A model generated the notes under the pieces. The model made no database searches. It was given only the letters and a program-made list of their open reading frames with translations, and was not told the DNA's origin. DNA of 26,807 bases, from positions 1-26,807 of IMG/VR virus record IMGVR_UViG_3300032285_001947; one strand, written 5' to 3'. The position numbers were made by a program, and so were the translations under genes. This DNA is from a virus. Positions 14,789 to 24,071 of this stretch are shown one piece after another; the stretch's first letter is position 1, and every line of letters starts with the position of its first letter.

Positions 14789-14817
14789 AAAGACTCGCTA
14801 TAAGCGGGTCTTTTTTT
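14789..14817 (+). terminator. Strong intrinsic terminator
   Basis: Stem AAAGACTCGCT/AGCGGGTCTTT (one G-U pair) with loop ATA, running straight into seven T. It ends the plus-strand unit (14264 gene and RNA candidate). Its T tract overlaps the stop codon of the minus-strand gene at 14816, so the two operons converge here; on the minus strand only three T follow the hairpin. Confidence 0.85.
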
Positions 14818-14998
14818 ACCACTTTTTTTCCGGGCAATGAAAAATAGGAATGAATGTTTTAACAGTCATTAGGCATCCACAAACACCGCATTGGTCTGTT
14901 TTCATATTGAACTTTGGACATTGAATACAAATTTCAAATCTAGCTTTGGCTTGTGGATTATCAACAAGATTTTTAATAAATTCAGTTAATTGATTCAT
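14816..14998 (-). CDS. Cysteine-rich small protein, 60 residues
   Basis: From the ATG at 14998 (MNQLTEFIKNLVDNPQAKAR), whose A shares a base with the stop of the 655-residue fibre gene (TAATG). Six cysteines: C24 and C27 (ICIQCP), C37, C40 and C42 (QCGVCGC) and C55 (HCPEKKW), a rubredoxin-like or zinc-ribbon-like arrangement. Similar small proteins ending in CP..KW occur in several phage groups as I remember them, with unknown function. A longer start at 15031 would overlap the previous gene and has no better site. Last gene of the tail operon. Confidence 0.75.
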   Translation of the reverse strand: MNQLTEFIKNLVDNPQAKARFEICIQCPKFNMKTDQCGVCGCLMTVKTFIPIFHCPEKKW

Positions 14999-16965
14999 TA
15001 TGATGGAAAACTTGGTCTTGGCAAGGTCCAACTGGTAGCACCGGTGTCAAAATCAGTATGATAAAGAACATTTTGAACATTCCAACCACTCAAGTCTTGA
15101 TTAAATGATGAGCAAAGATACATAAGTCCATAAAAATCAGCACCTGTTGTAACGCCATAAGTCGAACTATCAGATATGGTATTATCAAGATGTAATAATA
15201 ACATTGTGTTTTTATCTGAAGTAAATGTAGTTGTAGGAACAGTCAATGTTGATGAAATACTTACAATACCATACCTGTTAATATCCGAAACTCTTAATTC
15301 ATCAATATATCCAACATTACCTGGGGTAATTGTCAAATTAGTAATTCCGTATCCCGGAGTTGAATTTGCATAATATACCCTAGTACCATTGATATATAAT
15401 CCATAATATGTGCTATGAGCACCATCAACAGCAAATACAATATGATTCCATGCATGATAATTTACATTATATCCATTAATTTTTCCTGCATTAAATGATA
15501 TAATTGATGTGTACTGTCCGATTGTTATGAGATCTTGATATCCAGTTGTGGCATTTGAATAAAACCAAAATTCAACAGACCAACGATTAATATTACTTGA
15601 TACTGTGCCAAAATTCATAGTATCTGTTGTTAAAGTTCCACCTGATAAACTATAAGTTCCAAATTTACTAGTACCTACAAATGTTGGTGTTCCTTTTACA
15701 ATAGTGCCGCTTCGACTGAACCATTGTTTTACATTGGGATCATTAAGACTCCGACAACCTCCAAGTAAACTAATAGTATTACTGTAATATAAACCGTAAT
15801 CTGGTTGGGTTGAATTTGGAAGATAGTCGGGTACATTGGTCAATTGAGCATTACAACCCAATTTAACACCAAAATTATTAGAATTCCAAATTCCCCAATC
15901 ATACACTTTGGTTACTAAACCATATCCATAATCATATTGACTAAGTCCACTATTAACTGGCCAATCTACTCTTTGTATTGAATTTCCAGGACCATTAACA
16001 ATGATATTATAATATCCTGCAGTAGTATAGGTATGATTAAATGTGGTAGTACCACCAATGGTAGTACCTGTACTAAAATATGAATCTCCCCAATTAACAG
16101 TCCAGGCGGGATTAGTTCCTGCTATTGCAAATGTACAAGAATAATTGTTTGTTGGAATAATAACTTGGAAACTTAAATTATTATTTTGAGCAGTAACAGA
16201 ACTTGTTGATGTTAATCTTGCCACAGCAGTTGAATGTCGTTTTCTTGGGATAATAGTCATAGATGATTGTACCACGATATTGACCAGTCCATGATATTGC
16301 AAAGCAACAATGGCTATTGATGCATTTGATTGCAAATTTGCAATCAATCCATGAAATTGCGGTTCATTACTGGTTGTAATTGTTGCAGTATTAGATGAAA
16401 TTGCTATATTAGATAAGAAAAAATCATCAACAACAATACCAGAAGGAGCTGTTATATAATAGCTGGTATTGGCACTTAATAATCCTGCGGCTTTGTATGT
16501 GACTGATGTTCCAGTGGTTGATGCAACACGATTGGTAGTTCCAATCAATGTGCCTCCTGCAGAATATATACTGATACTTCCAGTATTTGTATAAATTTTC
16601 TTATCAAATGTAATAGTTATATTTGAGTTATTATCCACAGTGATGCTTTGATATTGAGATCCAACTGATGGAGTTTGTAATAATAAAGTTTGTTGTTGAT
16701 TGGTACCACCACCTAAATCTGTTAAAAATCCAGCACTGACAACAAATGAATATGTGGTATTTGGTTGAAAATTAATTCCCAATGATGATAAAAATATATT
16801 AATATAACTGGTTCTTTCAACATTCATTGTTGAAATAGCCGTTAATACAACAGGAGTTGTTCCATCTTCATTGGCTGGAGTTATAATAGATCCAGTCAAG
16901 TTGGCATTACATGTTAAAGTTGATGTTGGAGAACTGATATTTGATTTAAAAACATAAATTGGCAT
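14998..16965 (-). CDS. Multi-domain fibre: Ig-like, repeat, PKD-like, BspA-like split by LamG-like
   Basis: 655 residues. Order: two bacterial Ig-like (SbsA-type) segments to about 200 (ITITFDKKIYTNTGSISIYS); a short stretch of the same unit seen in the 1450-residue protein (AVARLTSTSSVTAQ, about 205-275); a PKD-like strand set (WTVNWGDSYFSTG, FNHTYTTAGYYNI); a BspA/DUF285-like region with VTKVYDWGIW and SLNDPNVKQW to about 415; a LamG/concanavalin-like domain (VEFWFYSN, HAWNHIVFAVDG, GYIDELRVSD) at about 416-606; and the rest of the BspA-like motif (SSFNQDLSGWNV) to the end. Probably a host-surface adhesin. GGAAGGA before the ATG. Confidence 0.75.
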   Translation of the reverse strand: MPIYVFKSNISSPTSTLTCNANLTGSIITPANEDGTTPVVLTAISTMNVERTSYINIFLSSLGINFQPNTTYSFVVSAGFLTDLGGGTNQQQTLLLQTPSVGSQYQSITVDNNSNITITFDKKIYTNTGSISIYSAGGTLIGTTNRVASTTGTSVTYKAAGLLSANTSYYITAPSGIVVDDFFLSNIAISSNTATITTSNEPQFHGLIANLQSNASIAIVALQYHGLVNIVVQSSMTIIPRKRHSTAVARLTSTSSVTAQNNNLSFQVIIPTNNYSCTFAIAGTNPAWTVNWGDSYFSTGTTIGGTTTFNHTYTTAGYYNIIVNGPGNSIQRVDWPVNSGLSQYDYGYGLVTKVYDWGIWNSNNFGVKLGCNAQLTNVPDYLPNSTQPDYGLYYSNTISLLGGCRSLNDPNVKQWFSRSGTIVKGTPTFVGTSKFGTYSLSGGTLTTDTMNFGTVSSNINRWSVEFWFYSNATTGYQDLITIGQYTSIISFNAGKINGYNVNYHAWNHIVFAVDGAHSTYYGLYINGTRVYYANSTPGYGITNLTITPGNVGYIDELRVSDINRYGIVSISSTLTVPTTTFTSDKNTMLLLHLDNTISDSSTYGVTTGADFYGLMYLCSSFNQDLSGWNVQNVLYHTDFDTGATSWTLPRPSFPS

Positions 16966-16968
16966 AAA

Positions 16969-17145
16969 TTATCCTTCCTTGACTGATATTTCAGGATCAC
17001 TACCATAAATGATTTTAAGTTGGTTACCATTGTTATCATAAATGGTAATAGTACCGGAAGGATTAATTTGCGAAACAAGTCTATCGCAATTGAATCCAAT
17101 CCCATTAGTTGTTGTAGAATTATTAACCGTTAAATATTGTGCCAT
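16969..17145 (-). CDS. Small tail-operon protein, 58 residues
   Basis: Found by translating between the tip protein and the 655-residue fibre gene: MAQYLTVNNSTTTNGIGFNC, then DRLVSQINPSGTITIYDNNG and NQLKIIYGSDPEISVKEG. It looks like a compact beta-rich domain. The ATG lies 23 bases inside the end of the tip-protein gene with no clear ribosome site, and its TAA is three bases before the next ATG. Tight packing and a protein-like composition argue it is real. Role unknown; probably a virion component. Confidence 0.65.
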   Translation of the reverse strand: MAQYLTVNNSTTTNGIGFNCDRLVSQINPSGTITIYDNNGNQLKIIYGSDPEISVKEG

Positions 17146-20128
17146 TGTCTATTGTCCATGTTGCTGTTGTTGAATCTGCTATTTGTGTATTGCCGCCTGT
17201 ATTGCATTTATTTCTCACACAATTACTGGTCATTGTGACCCAATAAGTTGTGCCGGCAATCATATCTTTTGTTGGGTTTAACCAAAGTGTATCACCTTCT
17301 ATCCAAAATAATTCACCTATTTTATTAGTATCAAATGTTTGGCTAAGGTTAAAAGTTTGAAATACACCTGAACTACTATTAATAGTTATAGTTCCAGTTG
17401 TTTGTAACAGTATAGTCTGATTAAATTCTAAACCTATATTGGATTCTGGATCGACTTTTGTATTATCATTGGTTTGTTTTACTTGTCCAGTATATAGTGG
17501 ACTTGTTGCTGTTGCCAGTTTATAATATGAAAACAAATAGGTTTTTAATTTTAAGAATTTAACTGGAGGACAAACTGGTTGTCTAACTGATGTTTGTGGA
17601 TATGTATGAGGTGCTATGGCATCTTGTGGATCAGCTGTGTGAAAATTCCAACTGTATGGATCTAAAATGGCATCGCTTTTGCAAGTGCCATCTGTCAACA
17701 CATTTTTATCCAAAGTGATATAATAATCAACACCAATTTCTCTATCATTAAATGGAATAGTAGCACCGTATCCAGATATGGTCATTGCACTTGCAGCCAC
17801 TGTTTGTACCAGTGTTCCATTGCTTTTATAAAGTTTAATACTTCCTGTTCCGGCAGTTAATGCTGTACCAGGACTTGGAGTACATGTAATTGAATAAGGC
17901 CCAGTATGTGTTGCTCTATCACCGCTGGTATTTCTTTCGGGATTTTCATGAGTACTTCTGTCAGCTGGATAAAATGGTGTAATTGTTAAACTACATGGTG
18001 TGGTTGATAATGCTGAAACCACTGTGGGATCTAAACTGACTTTTCCAGATCCACTAACAATAATTCCAGATCCTGGATCAGTACTAATACCACCAGTAAC
18101 TTGGCTAGATACACTACTTTTGATGCTGGCCACAGTGTCAGGACTAATACCAAAAATACTGGCCAGTTCATCGGTAGCAGTACTAAAGATTCCGCCCCAA
18201 TCCAATTTACCAGCAACATAAAATGCCAATGCACCTAAGGCCAAATTTCCAGCGGTACCCAAACCACCACCAGGACTGTTGGTTATTGGTGTTGTATAAG
18301 GAAGAATATCAGGTGCTTGAGTATAGGTATAAGCTAATCCATCGCTGGCTGGACTAAACGCACTGGTGCCTTGCACATTGGCCGCACGAACTTTGAAATA
18401 CCAAGTGGCTGTTTGTAATTCTATGGTTTTGAAACTGGTTGTGGTGCCTGTGGTAAATGGTCCACTATTGGGATTACGCATGGTGCCTTGAAACACATAA
18501 TTGGTTCCATCACTTGATGCCCAAAATTCCATATCAGTAACAACACCACTTGGTATTGTGGCAGTAATGGTAATGCTGGGTTGACTACTAATTGTACTAC
18601 TGGTCACAGTGGGTTTGATTGGAGTACCAATTGCACTCAGGGCAGGTATACTATGGCCAGCACCTAATAATGGAATAAACTGGCTAATATTATCAACAGT
18701 ATAAACACTTGGATTATAACTTAATCCAGTAACTTCGATTGTGAGTTCACCGGCATCACTTTCCACTTTGATCAACTTGATCACGCGGAATTGGCGATTG
18801 CTAAATCCATAAGTTGAATTGGTAATACCAATAACATCACCCACTTGTAGGTTATAACTGGAAAAATCGGTTTTGAATACAACAACAAGATCTTCTCTGC
18901 TTTGTCTTAGTTGTATATTGGAAATGATTGTGGCCTGTACCACATTGTTAATCAAGTCATTTTGAATTTTAAGAATATTGACAGGTTCATTAAAATCCAA
19001 ATCAGCACTGGGCAGATCCACACGAACAAAATTGGCTTGATCACGCAAGTAAGCATATGGAAATTGCATTTCGACACTGTTGTAATAACTGTCCAGTGCT
19101 GTGCCTGTGGCATTGATTTGACCAAGTATGTTGCTGTCATTGAATGAGAATGATTGGCTGATAACTCGTTGTATCAATACAGCCCATTGTCCGCTTGAGA
19201 TATCATAGGTAATATAACTGGCAGCCGCGGCCGCAATGATATCCATATTATTCAATACTTTTTGGCTGGTATTAACAATACCATTGATTGTGTAACGAGG
19301 CTGTGCTGGATATGGACTATAAGTTACACTTTCACTACTGTAACTATTCAAAGCAGTTATACTAGCACTGTTAATTAAACCGCTATCTATATTGGCACCA
19401 TACAATCCATTGGTCATGTAATCATACAACACATCACCGGGTTTGGTCATAGTATTGCAAACATGAAATTTAAGATTGGGAATACTGTGCTGACCTTTGC
19501 TTTGGTCATAATTCAATTTAACAATGGCAAATACAAGATTGCTTGCAGTATAGGTATTGTTCCAACCAGGCATAACATTATAAGCCGCTGATGGTACTGT
19601 TCCACTGATTGGTGTTGTGGTATTTGCTTGGCAAGGCAACATTGGATTGTTGCTGGAACCTTGATACAAAGCAATACTCATCAAACCGCTGGGATTGGTG
19701 TCTTGAACACCAGTGTCATCAGTTACATAATCAACTGTTGTTCCATCGCTTTTGAATGTAATAAGTTTATTGTCTAGATAGATGGCATCAATGGTAATAC
19801 TACTGGCTGAACCAGTTGAAAACAAATTGCCTGTAGTTTCACACAACACAATGGCAGCATAAAGACTTTTGTTGCTATTGGTCAGTTGAACATCAAAGAT
19901 TGTTCCATTAAAATAACTTTTACCATAGGCAACTGGAATTTTATTGCTGGTTGCAGGTGGAACTTGGATGCGATTGTTTGGAGCTGTGGTAGCTGTGGAG
20001 GGTTGTTGTTGAGTTCCAGATAACCATCTCATTAAACCAAATGCCACAGCCACCCTGGCAAATGAAGCCGCAATGCCGCCACCACTTAACCATGAAAACA
20101 TTGATCCTATTGCTTCTAACCAACCCAT
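17123..20128 (-). CDS. Tail tip attachment protein (J-like)
   Basis: 1001 residues. The N-terminus MGWLEAIGSMFSWLSGGGIA followed by a hydrophobic stretch, then NKIPVAYGKSYFNGTIFDVQ, matches the start of lambda J-like hub proteins. The middle contains hub-like segments (NMDIIAAAAASYITYDIS, VNILKIQNDLI, LQVGDVIGITN). A fibronectin type III-like domain follows (about 505-620: VTDMEFWASSDGTNYVFQ, TWYFKVRAANVQGTSAFSP). The C-terminal third holds two Ig-like segments of SbsA type (about 710-835 and 865-990, PESNIGLEFNQTILLQTTGT). It sits after the tape measure and two tip proteins, the usual place. It forms the tail end and probably anchors the fibres. Confidence 0.83.
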   Translation of the reverse strand: MGWLEAIGSMFSWLSGGGIAASFARVAVAFGLMRWLSGTQQQPSTATTAPNNRIQVPPATSNKIPVAYGKSYFNGTIFDVQLTNSNKSLYAAIVLCETTGNLFSTGSASSITIDAIYLDNKLITFKSDGTTVDYVTDDTGVQDTNPSGLMSIALYQGSSNNPMLPCQANTTTPISGTVPSAAYNVMPGWNNTYTASNLVFAIVKLNYDQSKGQHSIPNLKFHVCNTMTKPGDVLYDYMTNGLYGANIDSGLINSASITALNSYSSESVTYSPYPAQPRYTINGIVNTSQKVLNNMDIIAAAAASYITYDISSGQWAVLIQRVISQSFSFNDSNILGQINATGTALDSYYNSVEMQFPYAYLRDQANFVRVDLPSADLDFNEPVNILKIQNDLINNVVQATIISNIQLRQSREDLVVVFKTDFSSYNLQVGDVIGITNSTYGFSNRQFRVIKLIKVESDAGELTIEVTGLSYNPSVYTVDNISQFIPLLGAGHSIPALSAIGTPIKPTVTSSTISSQPSITITATIPSGVVTDMEFWASSDGTNYVFQGTMRNPNSGPFTTGTTTSFKTIELQTATWYFKVRAANVQGTSAFSPASDGLAYTYTQAPDILPYTTPITNSPGGGLGTAGNLALGALAFYVAGKLDWGGIFSTATDELASIFGISPDTVASIKSSVSSQVTGGISTDPGSGIIVSGSGKVSLDPTVVSALSTTPCSLTITPFYPADRSTHENPERNTSGDRATHTGPYSITCTPSPGTALTAGTGSIKLYKSNGTLVQTVAASAMTISGYGATIPFNDREIGVDYYITLDKNVLTDGTCKSDAILDPYSWNFHTADPQDAIAPHTYPQTSVRQPVCPPVKFLKLKTYLFSYYKLATATSPLYTGQVKQTNDNTKVDPESNIGLEFNQTILLQTTGTITINSSSGVFQTFNLSQTFDTNKIGELFWIEGDTLWLNPTKDMIAGTTYWVTMTSNCVRNKCNTGGNTQIADSTTATWTIDNGTIFNG

Positions 20129-20140
20129 ATATCTATGTCC

Positions 20141-20794
20141 TTATGCTTTTATCATCTGCCCAGTAGTGGGACTAATTGTTGATGCAGGTGTAGTTCCGCC
20201 AAAATCCCAAACCGCTTCGGCCAATTGAGCCACACGGTTCATACTATTATCACTGGGAAACCAATAGGTTTGATCCGCTTGATTGGTTCTACGGCCTGAT
20301 TCTTGCTTGTTTAAAACAGAAAGTGTGCTGGCACAGGTCAATGCTATGCTGGTTGTTACACTTTGGCTATCATATTTGGTCCAGCCTTCATCAACAGAAA
20401 AATTACTAACAACACCTACAAATTCCAATATTGGATTGCCAGTAATGTTCAACAAGTTACCATTGATATCAAAAAAAGCACGACGAATTTCAATTGGTGC
20501 CGCTTTGATTGGGTTGGCAATTATGTCACTCATGTATTGATTGGGAATACCGCTTAGGGTAACAGTTACATCTGCTTGACTTGATTTGAGTTCATTGGTC
20601 ATTTGAGTAACATTCAATAATGTACCCACAGCAGGATACACATAATTGTTGCCATCATTTTCACGAATGGTAACTGGTGTATTATGATTGCTCACACGAA
20701 CAACCACTTCAGTACCATTTTCACTAAACACCATTCTAATAAATGTTGCCTGTTGTAAACTTTGATATGAATTTAAATTCAATGCTGTGGTCAT
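20141..20794 (-). CDS. Tail tip/hub protein
   Basis: 217 residues with FSENGTEVVVRVSNHNTPV, EIRRAFFDINGNLLNITGN and a C-terminal block with SGRRTNQADQTYWFPSDNS before VAQLAEAVWDFGG. The GRRT..AD...F..D block occurs in phage tail-hub proteins of the region between tape measure and J. Its ATG overlaps the previous gene by four bases (ATGA). Likely part of the cone at the tail end; exact lambda counterpart (L or M-like) not decided. Confidence 0.7.
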   Translation of the reverse strand: MTTALNLNSYQSLQQATFIRMVFSENGTEVVVRVSNHNTPVTIRENDGNNYVYPAVGTLLNVTQMTNELKSSQADVTVTLSGIPNQYMSDIIANPIKAAPIEIRRAFFDINGNLLNITGNPILEFVGVVSNFSVDEGWTKYDSQSVTTSIALTCASTLSVLNKQESGRRTNQADQTYWFPSDNSMNRVAQLAEAVWDFGGTTPASTISPTTGQMIKA

Positions 20795-21375
20795 AACAAA
20801 CTCTCAACAAATATGAAAGGACCAGTCCAAGAAATTATGTTACCTGGTAATATTTTATAATCTGGAATTTGTGTACAAATCAATTTAAATGTCACAGCAG
20901 ATCCTACTAATGGCGTATATGTACCACTTGTTTCAATAAATGGACGATTTAATGTCACTGTGGTCCCTGTAACATCGCCATATACTGAATAAACACGAGA
21001 TTGTCCAGTGCATTGAATCACATCACCATTCTTTAACTTGGTTCCGCTACCACCGCTTATTGTTGCTTGGTTACTACCTTGTGTTACTGTGATGCTTGTT
21101 GGAGCACCGGTGCCTTGATATGGAAATAAATTTAAATGGCTAAAATTAGCTGTAAAAGATGTCAATCGATCCAAGTTATCAATTGTTTCAATATAACTTC
21201 TAATGCCAGGATCATTGTATCTTGTACCAGAATTTGGTGTAACTGTAAAACGCCAAATAACACCGCCACGACTGACACTACGAACTGTTTGGTCGCGAGC
21301 TACAGTGGAGGCAACAATACCTCTTTTGTTGATTTGAACATCTTCAGCGTTGTCTATAATCCATTGAAAACTCAT
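20791..21375 (-). CDS. Minor tail protein, distal tail-like
   Basis: 194 residues, all-beta in appearance: MSFQWIIDNAEDVQINKRG, VSRGGVIWRFTVTPNSGTRY, then a central ITVTQGSNQATISGGSGT segment like a small beta barrel inserted in the fold, and the ending GNIISWTGPFIFVESLL. The first gene after the tape measure normally encodes the distal tail or M-like protein; the call rests on this position. TAATG overlap with the tape-measure stop. Confidence 0.65.
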   Translation of the reverse strand: MSFQWIIDNAEDVQINKRGIVASTVARDQTVRSVSRGGVIWRFTVTPNSGTRYNDPGIRSYIETIDNLDRLTSFTANFSHLNLFPYQGTGAPTSITVTQGSNQATISGGSGTKLKNGDVIQCTGQSRVYSVYGDVTGTTVTLNRPFIETSGTYTPLVGSAVTFKLICTQIPDYKILPGNIISWTGPFIFVESLL

Positions 21376-23726
21376 TATCTACCTCCTCCAGGAATCATAT
21401 TTTGGCCACGAACTGTAACGGCATAGATAAAACTTGGATCCTGGGCAACCAATTGTTGGAAACTTCTGCTATCCACAGCATTGATATTGTATGTTACATG
21501 TGTTCCCATTGCACTATTTGGAGTTACTGTTTTACCAGCGGCACCGCTTATAATCTCTGGGCCTCGTTCGCCAACAAGTACTGGCCCATTAGTTGGAACA
21601 ACACCGCCATCGGCGAAACCAAGTAATTTACCCAGACTTCCAAATAAACCAACCCCGCCTTGTGTACCACCAGTCATACCACCAGCTGAAAATAAATTAG
21701 CAAACAATTGTTTAATTTGACTACGAAGAATATCTTCTGCTATACTTTGTAATAATTGGTCAAAACTTAATTTACCTGTTTTGGCAAAATTTACAATAAC
21801 ATCTTCCATGCCCTTGGTTGCATCATCAAATAATTTTTTAGCAGTACTTGCACCATCTTGTGCATCTTGTTTATATTGATTAAATGCTAATTTCCAACCA
21901 TTTGACCAATCTCTACTTGCTTCAACTTCTGCTCTTGTAGCGTCAAGTACAGCTTCTTGTTTTTCTTTAATACCTTTAATGGTATCTTGCAATACTTTGT
22001 CTGCTTTTAAATCATCATCAGTTGTTTGAGAACCTAATTGAGCACGACGCTTTTCAGTTGCCAATTTAATATATTCATTAGTTTGTTTTTGTACATTGGC
22101 AATCTTCTTTTGATCGCTTGACATTGTCATCTCATCAATATTAATTTGAATATCGGCAAGAACTTTTTGGATTTTAATTTGATCTTCTTTTAATAATAAT
22201 GCCATTTGGTCAGCATCATTATTTTTAGCTTTCATTGCGGCAGCTTCGCCGGCAGCAGTTACATATCCTTTTTGGGAAGCAGTTAAATCAGCAATAGCTT
22301 TCTTCAAAGTACCTTGAGTGTAATATGCTTCAGTTTCTGGACGAGCCGCTTGAGCTTCTTTTAATTTGGCTTGTAATTCACCTATCTTTTTAGCAAATTC
22401 ATCACGGACTTTAATTTCTTCATCCATTTTGGCTTTGGCTTCGTTACTCATGCCGGCAGTCGAATCTTTGGCTTTTAAATCATCAATTTGTCTTTGAATA
22501 TTTTCTTTGAACAATCTTGTTTGCTCTTTAATTGCCTCATTCATATGGGCATATTGAGTATAAACTTGTTGTCCACTTGTTGATCGTTTGTTGTTTAAAT
22601 CAACTTCTTTTTTAGCTTCTTCATTTCTAGCTTGGTTTGTTTTGGTGCTGTCTTCAATGAGTTTATTCATTGCGGCTTCAACACCAAAGAACACAGCTAA
22701 TCCAGCAACAACTTTAAGTACTAGGTTAAGCAATGCACCTAAGCCGGTTGCATTGGCCGCAATTGCTTCTGCAATACTAAATTCTCTTAATGCAACAGCC
22801 GCGGCCTTAACAGCAATACCCATTTCAATAAACGCAGTTCCATAAGCAACAAGTTTACTAGCAAAATTAAATGCAATTACAGCAGAAATAGTAGCAACAA
22901 CATCTTTAAAAATTCTTTGAAATTCTTGAACACTGATTGTTGTTTCACCCATTGCTTTAAAAATTGGTTGAAATACACTTAAGACAGCAATTTTAAAATT
23001 CTGAAGATCTTGCATTAATGCACGATATGCCGCACCTGCATCATCGAGTACGGGACCAAATTCTTCAAATGTATCTTTGGTCTTTTCAAATTGTTTTTGA
23101 ACTTCGGTAAGTGGAATACCGCGGAAACTTCTTGATAATAATTCAACTTCAATTCGATTACGCTCAGCACTAGGTGGCATTGCAGCCAAGGCTTTTAGAG
23201 TTTCTTTGAATAAGGTTGGATCATCTTTGTCTTTTAGATCTTTAAGACTAATACCAATGCGTTCAAATGCATATTGTTGTTCTAAGCCACCTTGACGAGC
23301 CTGGTCAAGTTTCATATAGAACATTTCAATACCGCGACTTGCGGCTTGTGCTGTTCCACCTGCTTGCATTGTGGCAGCTTGGAAAGCTACTAATTCACTT
23401 GTTGTAAAATTAATAGCACGGGCAGTCATAGTAATATTATTTGCCCAATCCATCCAATTTAATAATTGTTTGGCGGCATATAAACTTACCAGTTGATTTC
23501 TTAATTGAGCGACACCTTTATCTAAATCATCAAAAGCATCTTTTGCTTTTTTAGATTCTTGTGCAAGTCCTTTCATGCCAGTAGTTGCGGCACCACTCAT
23601 CTGTTGGAACTGTTGTTGTGTTCCAATAGTTTGTTTTCCTAATTCTCCTAGACGGGCTCTTGCTTCATCAAGTGCTTTGTTAAGATCACTGGCATCTCCG
23701 CCTAAGGTAAAATTTAAATCTGCCAT
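21375..23726 (-). CDS. Tail tape measure protein
   Basis: 783 residues. N-terminal MADLNFTLGGDASDLNKALD and coiled coil; a hydrophobic region at about 280-365 (VIAFNFASKLVAYGTAFIEM, LLNLVLKVVAGLAVFFGV); long charged coiled coils from about 365 to 650; and near the C-terminus the tape-measure signature FADGGVVPTNGPVLVGERGP. The protein spans the tail lumen and sets its length. If the usual ratio near 0.15 nm per residue holds, the tail is of the order of 110 nm; this is an estimate. GGGAG lies nine bases before the ATG. Largest gene of the tail assembly module. Confidence 0.93.
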   Translation of the reverse strand: MADLNFTLGGDASDLNKALDEARARLGELGKQTIGTQQQFQQMSGAATTGMKGLAQESKKAKDAFDDLDKGVAQLRNQLVSLYAAKQLLNWMDWANNITMTARAINFTTSELVAFQAATMQAGGTAQAASRGIEMFYMKLDQARQGGLEQQYAFERIGISLKDLKDKDDPTLFKETLKALAAMPPSAERNRIEVELLSRSFRGIPLTEVQKQFEKTKDTFEEFGPVLDDAGAAYRALMQDLQNFKIAVLSVFQPIFKAMGETTISVQEFQRIFKDVVATISAVIAFNFASKLVAYGTAFIEMGIAVKAAAVALREFSIAEAIAANATGLGALLNLVLKVVAGLAVFFGVEAAMNKLIEDSTKTNQARNEEAKKEVDLNNKRSTSGQQVYTQYAHMNEAIKEQTRLFKENIQRQIDDLKAKDSTAGMSNEAKAKMDEEIKVRDEFAKKIGELQAKLKEAQAARPETEAYYTQGTLKKAIADLTASQKGYVTAAGEAAAMKAKNNDADQMALLLKEDQIKIQKVLADIQINIDEMTMSSDQKKIANVQKQTNEYIKLATEKRRAQLGSQTTDDDLKADKVLQDTIKGIKEKQEAVLDATRAEVEASRDWSNGWKLAFNQYKQDAQDGASTAKKLFDDATKGMEDVIVNFAKTGKLSFDQLLQSIAEDILRSQIKQLFANLFSAGGMTGGTQGGVGLFGSLGKLLGFADGGVVPTNGPVLVGERGPEIISGAAGKTVTPNSAMGTHVTYNINAVDSRSFQQLVAQDPSFIYAVTVRGQNMIPGGGR

Positions 23727-23727
23727 G

Positions 23728-24063
23728 TTATCTTGCTCCCATTATCCTTTGTGCAAGTGCCTGAGCTAATTTTTTCATAAAAAATTGCTTAGTTGGTTCG
23801 GACATACCATATGGTGCTTGTTTACTACCACGCATTCTTCCATTACTAAAAGTTCTTCCATTATCCAATACTTTAGCATATGGATAACTTGCATTAATAA
23901 TATTACCAGACAATGTTGTTCGTGCTCTTGCATTTCCAGTATCTTTTGGTGTAAGTTGTCGGAAATGTTGAAAAGTAGGAGGCATAATTTGAGGAACTAA
24001 TTGTTTTAATCCTTGTAATTTTTTATCTATTAGCACTATATCAAAATCGAATTTAAAACTCAT
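23728..24063 (-). CDS. HK97 gp10-like / tail completion protein
   Basis: 111 residues with the block LTPKDTGNARARTTL, AGY-like NASYPYAKVLDNGRTFS and RGSKQAPYGMSEPTKQFF, which matches the gp10/minor tail family: (T.DTG.(A/L).....I....YA..vE/DnGr...R). The family usually lies between the connector genes and the tail tube; here it comes after the chaperones and before the tape measure, which is a less common arrangement. AGGAG is five bases before the ATG. Confidence 0.72.
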   Translation of the reverse strand: MSFKFDFDIVLIDKKLQGLKQLVPQIMPPTFQHFRQLTPKDTGNARARTTLSGNIINASYPYAKVLDNGRTFSNGRMRGSKQAPYGMSEPTKQFFMKKLAQALAQRIMGAR

Positions 24064-24071
24064 ACCAGCTC

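Noticed and set aside
16914-17105. Minus-strand frame of 63 codons
   Set aside because: It lies in a different frame across the well-packed 58-residue gene and the start of the fibre gene; the alternative frame is more protein-like and better spaced.
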